Shown here piece by piece: positions 63,489 through 64,000 of a stretch of DNA of 64,000 nt. A model generated the notes under the pieces. That model was given only the letters and a program-made list of their open reading frames with translations. It did no database searches and was not told the origin of the DNA. Positions within the stretch are counted from its first letter, which is position 1. The number at the start of each line of letters is the position of its first letter. This DNA comes from Prochlorococcus sp. AG-402-I20 (GTDB taxonomy: Bacteria > Cyanobacteriota > Cyanobacteriia > PCC-6307 > Cyanobiaceae). The stretch covers positions 1-64,000 of the forward strand of contig QCHY01000005.1 in the NCBI GenBank assembly GCA_003216975.1. The letters run 5' to 3'. A program made the translations under genes and the position numbers.

Positions 63489-64000
63489 ATGGACTTAAAT
63501 AATGGATTTAATAAAAATGATATTTACTCAACTAATTGGGATGTAATTGTTATTGGCGCAGGAGCTGCAGGCTTAATGTCTTCTCTTGAATTGCCATCAA
63601 ATCTCAAGACTTTGCTTTTAAATCGCAATACTAGTAAGCGTTCTTCAAGTAGATGGGCACAAGGAGGAATGGCTGCTGTTACGCGAATTGAAGATAGCGA
63701 GAATATTCATGCTTTGGATACCATTAAAGCTGGTGCTGGCCTTTGTGATTCTGAAGCAGTGCAGATGTTTGTTCAGAGTGCTCCGAGATTAGTGGATAGA
63801 CTTTTAAAAATAGGCATGGAATTTGATAGAACCTCTGGGAAGTTATCTACAACTCTTGAGGCTGCTCACACACATAGAAGAGTACTTCACGTAAAAGATA
63901 GAACCGGAAAGGCATTGGTTGATGTTCTTAATGAGCAGGTCGATCAAAGAGATAATGTTCTGCATCAAAGAGGAATAAGAGTTACCCAGATTTGGGTTGA
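63489..64000 (+). CDS. nadB: L-aspartate oxidase, 5' part
   Basis: 170 residues are inside the window; the gene continues past the end. The FAD-binding VIGAGAAGLMSSLELP is at about residues 21-36, followed by SSRWAQGGMAAVTRIEDSEN, the succinate-dehydrogenase-like substrate loop LEAAHTHRRVLHVKDRTGKA and LDTIKAGAGLCD. It oxidises aspartate to iminoaspartate for NAD synthesis. Confidence 0.93.
   Translation, partial: MDLNNGFNKNDIYSTNWDVIVIGAGAAGLMSSLELPSNLKTLLLNRNTSKRSSSRWAQGGMAAVTRIEDSENIHALDTIKAGAGLCDSEAVQMFVQSAPRLVDRLLKIGMEFDRTSGKLSTTLEAAHTHRRVLHVKDRTGKALVDVLNEQVDQRDNVLHQRGIRVTQIWV

Noticed and set aside
1..64000. CRISPR arrays, IS elements, integrases, rRNA operons
   Set aside because: None seen on reading; no repeat-spacer pattern, transposase motif or long rRNA signature was recognised.

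Overview
The window looks like a piece of a Prochlorococcus chromosome, probably a low-light or NATL-like type. The evidence is the very AT-rich, densely packed genome, short intergenic gaps and frequent TTG/GTG starts. It also carries marine picocyanobacterial markers: PsbX, Ycf66, several high-light-inducible (Hli) proteins, a cyanobacterial-type permuted two-piece tmRNA with a tag ending APVAA, and many small conserved cyanobacterial proteins. The strain assignment is inference; nothing here names the strain.

Region by region. 1-1.9 kb is a decayed or small-gene zone. It holds the tail of a DUF4214-like protein, an Hli relic broken by an in-frame stop, a frameshifted membrane peptide on the minus strand, and two plausible intact small genes, one with an extreme Shine-Dalgarno and a perfect terminator. 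1.9-10.9 kb is an accessory-looking stretch: a DUF4912 protein, an SDR, an orphan ParA-like ATPase overlapping a membrane peptide, an MsbA-like ABC exporter, a glycosyltransferase, a DUF3303 protein and a secreted cupin. 10.9-12.0 kb is mostly non-coding and ends in the permuted ssrA gene (minus strand); three increasingly diverged copies of the ssrA coding-piece tail lie in 10.3-11.8 kb, which suggests past duplication or integration at ssrA.

12-34.7 kb is mostly core genome: an RNA methylase, envelope-helper proteins, Smc, a PRC-barrel protein, an LpxB-related gene broken by one frameshift, tRNA-Leu(AAG), accC, YggT, psbX, ycf66, an hli, a BacA/SbmA-type ABC protein, a HIT protein, peptide deformylase, an S9 peptidase and the complete sufBCDS iron-sulfur operon (minus strand). 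35-51.5 kb holds a second DUF4912 protein with a Rho-N/SAP-like head, phosphoglucomutase, RarA with a long extra C-terminal domain, a phosphopantetheinyl transferase divergent from Bcp, CoaX, CysH, NDH-2, an ion-transport operon (SLC13-type permease, KtrB, KtrA) with anmK, and a ribbon-helix-helix protein divergent from two small unknown genes across a palindrome-rich intergenic region. 51.5-64 kb holds an ABC-F ATPase, an HtrA protease, an hli, xseAB, BrkB, an inositol-phosphatase-like enzyme, a TolC-like protein, a DUF512 radical-SAM protein, a DUF3120 membrane protein and the start of nadB, which runs off the end.

I found no CRISPR array, insertion sequence or prophage. The least explained parts are the ssrA-tail copies, the decayed small genes at the left end, and the divergent RHH locus at 50.2-51.5 kb. 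Start positions were moved inward from the longest possible frame wherever family length or an internal ATG/GTG argued for it; these cases are stated.
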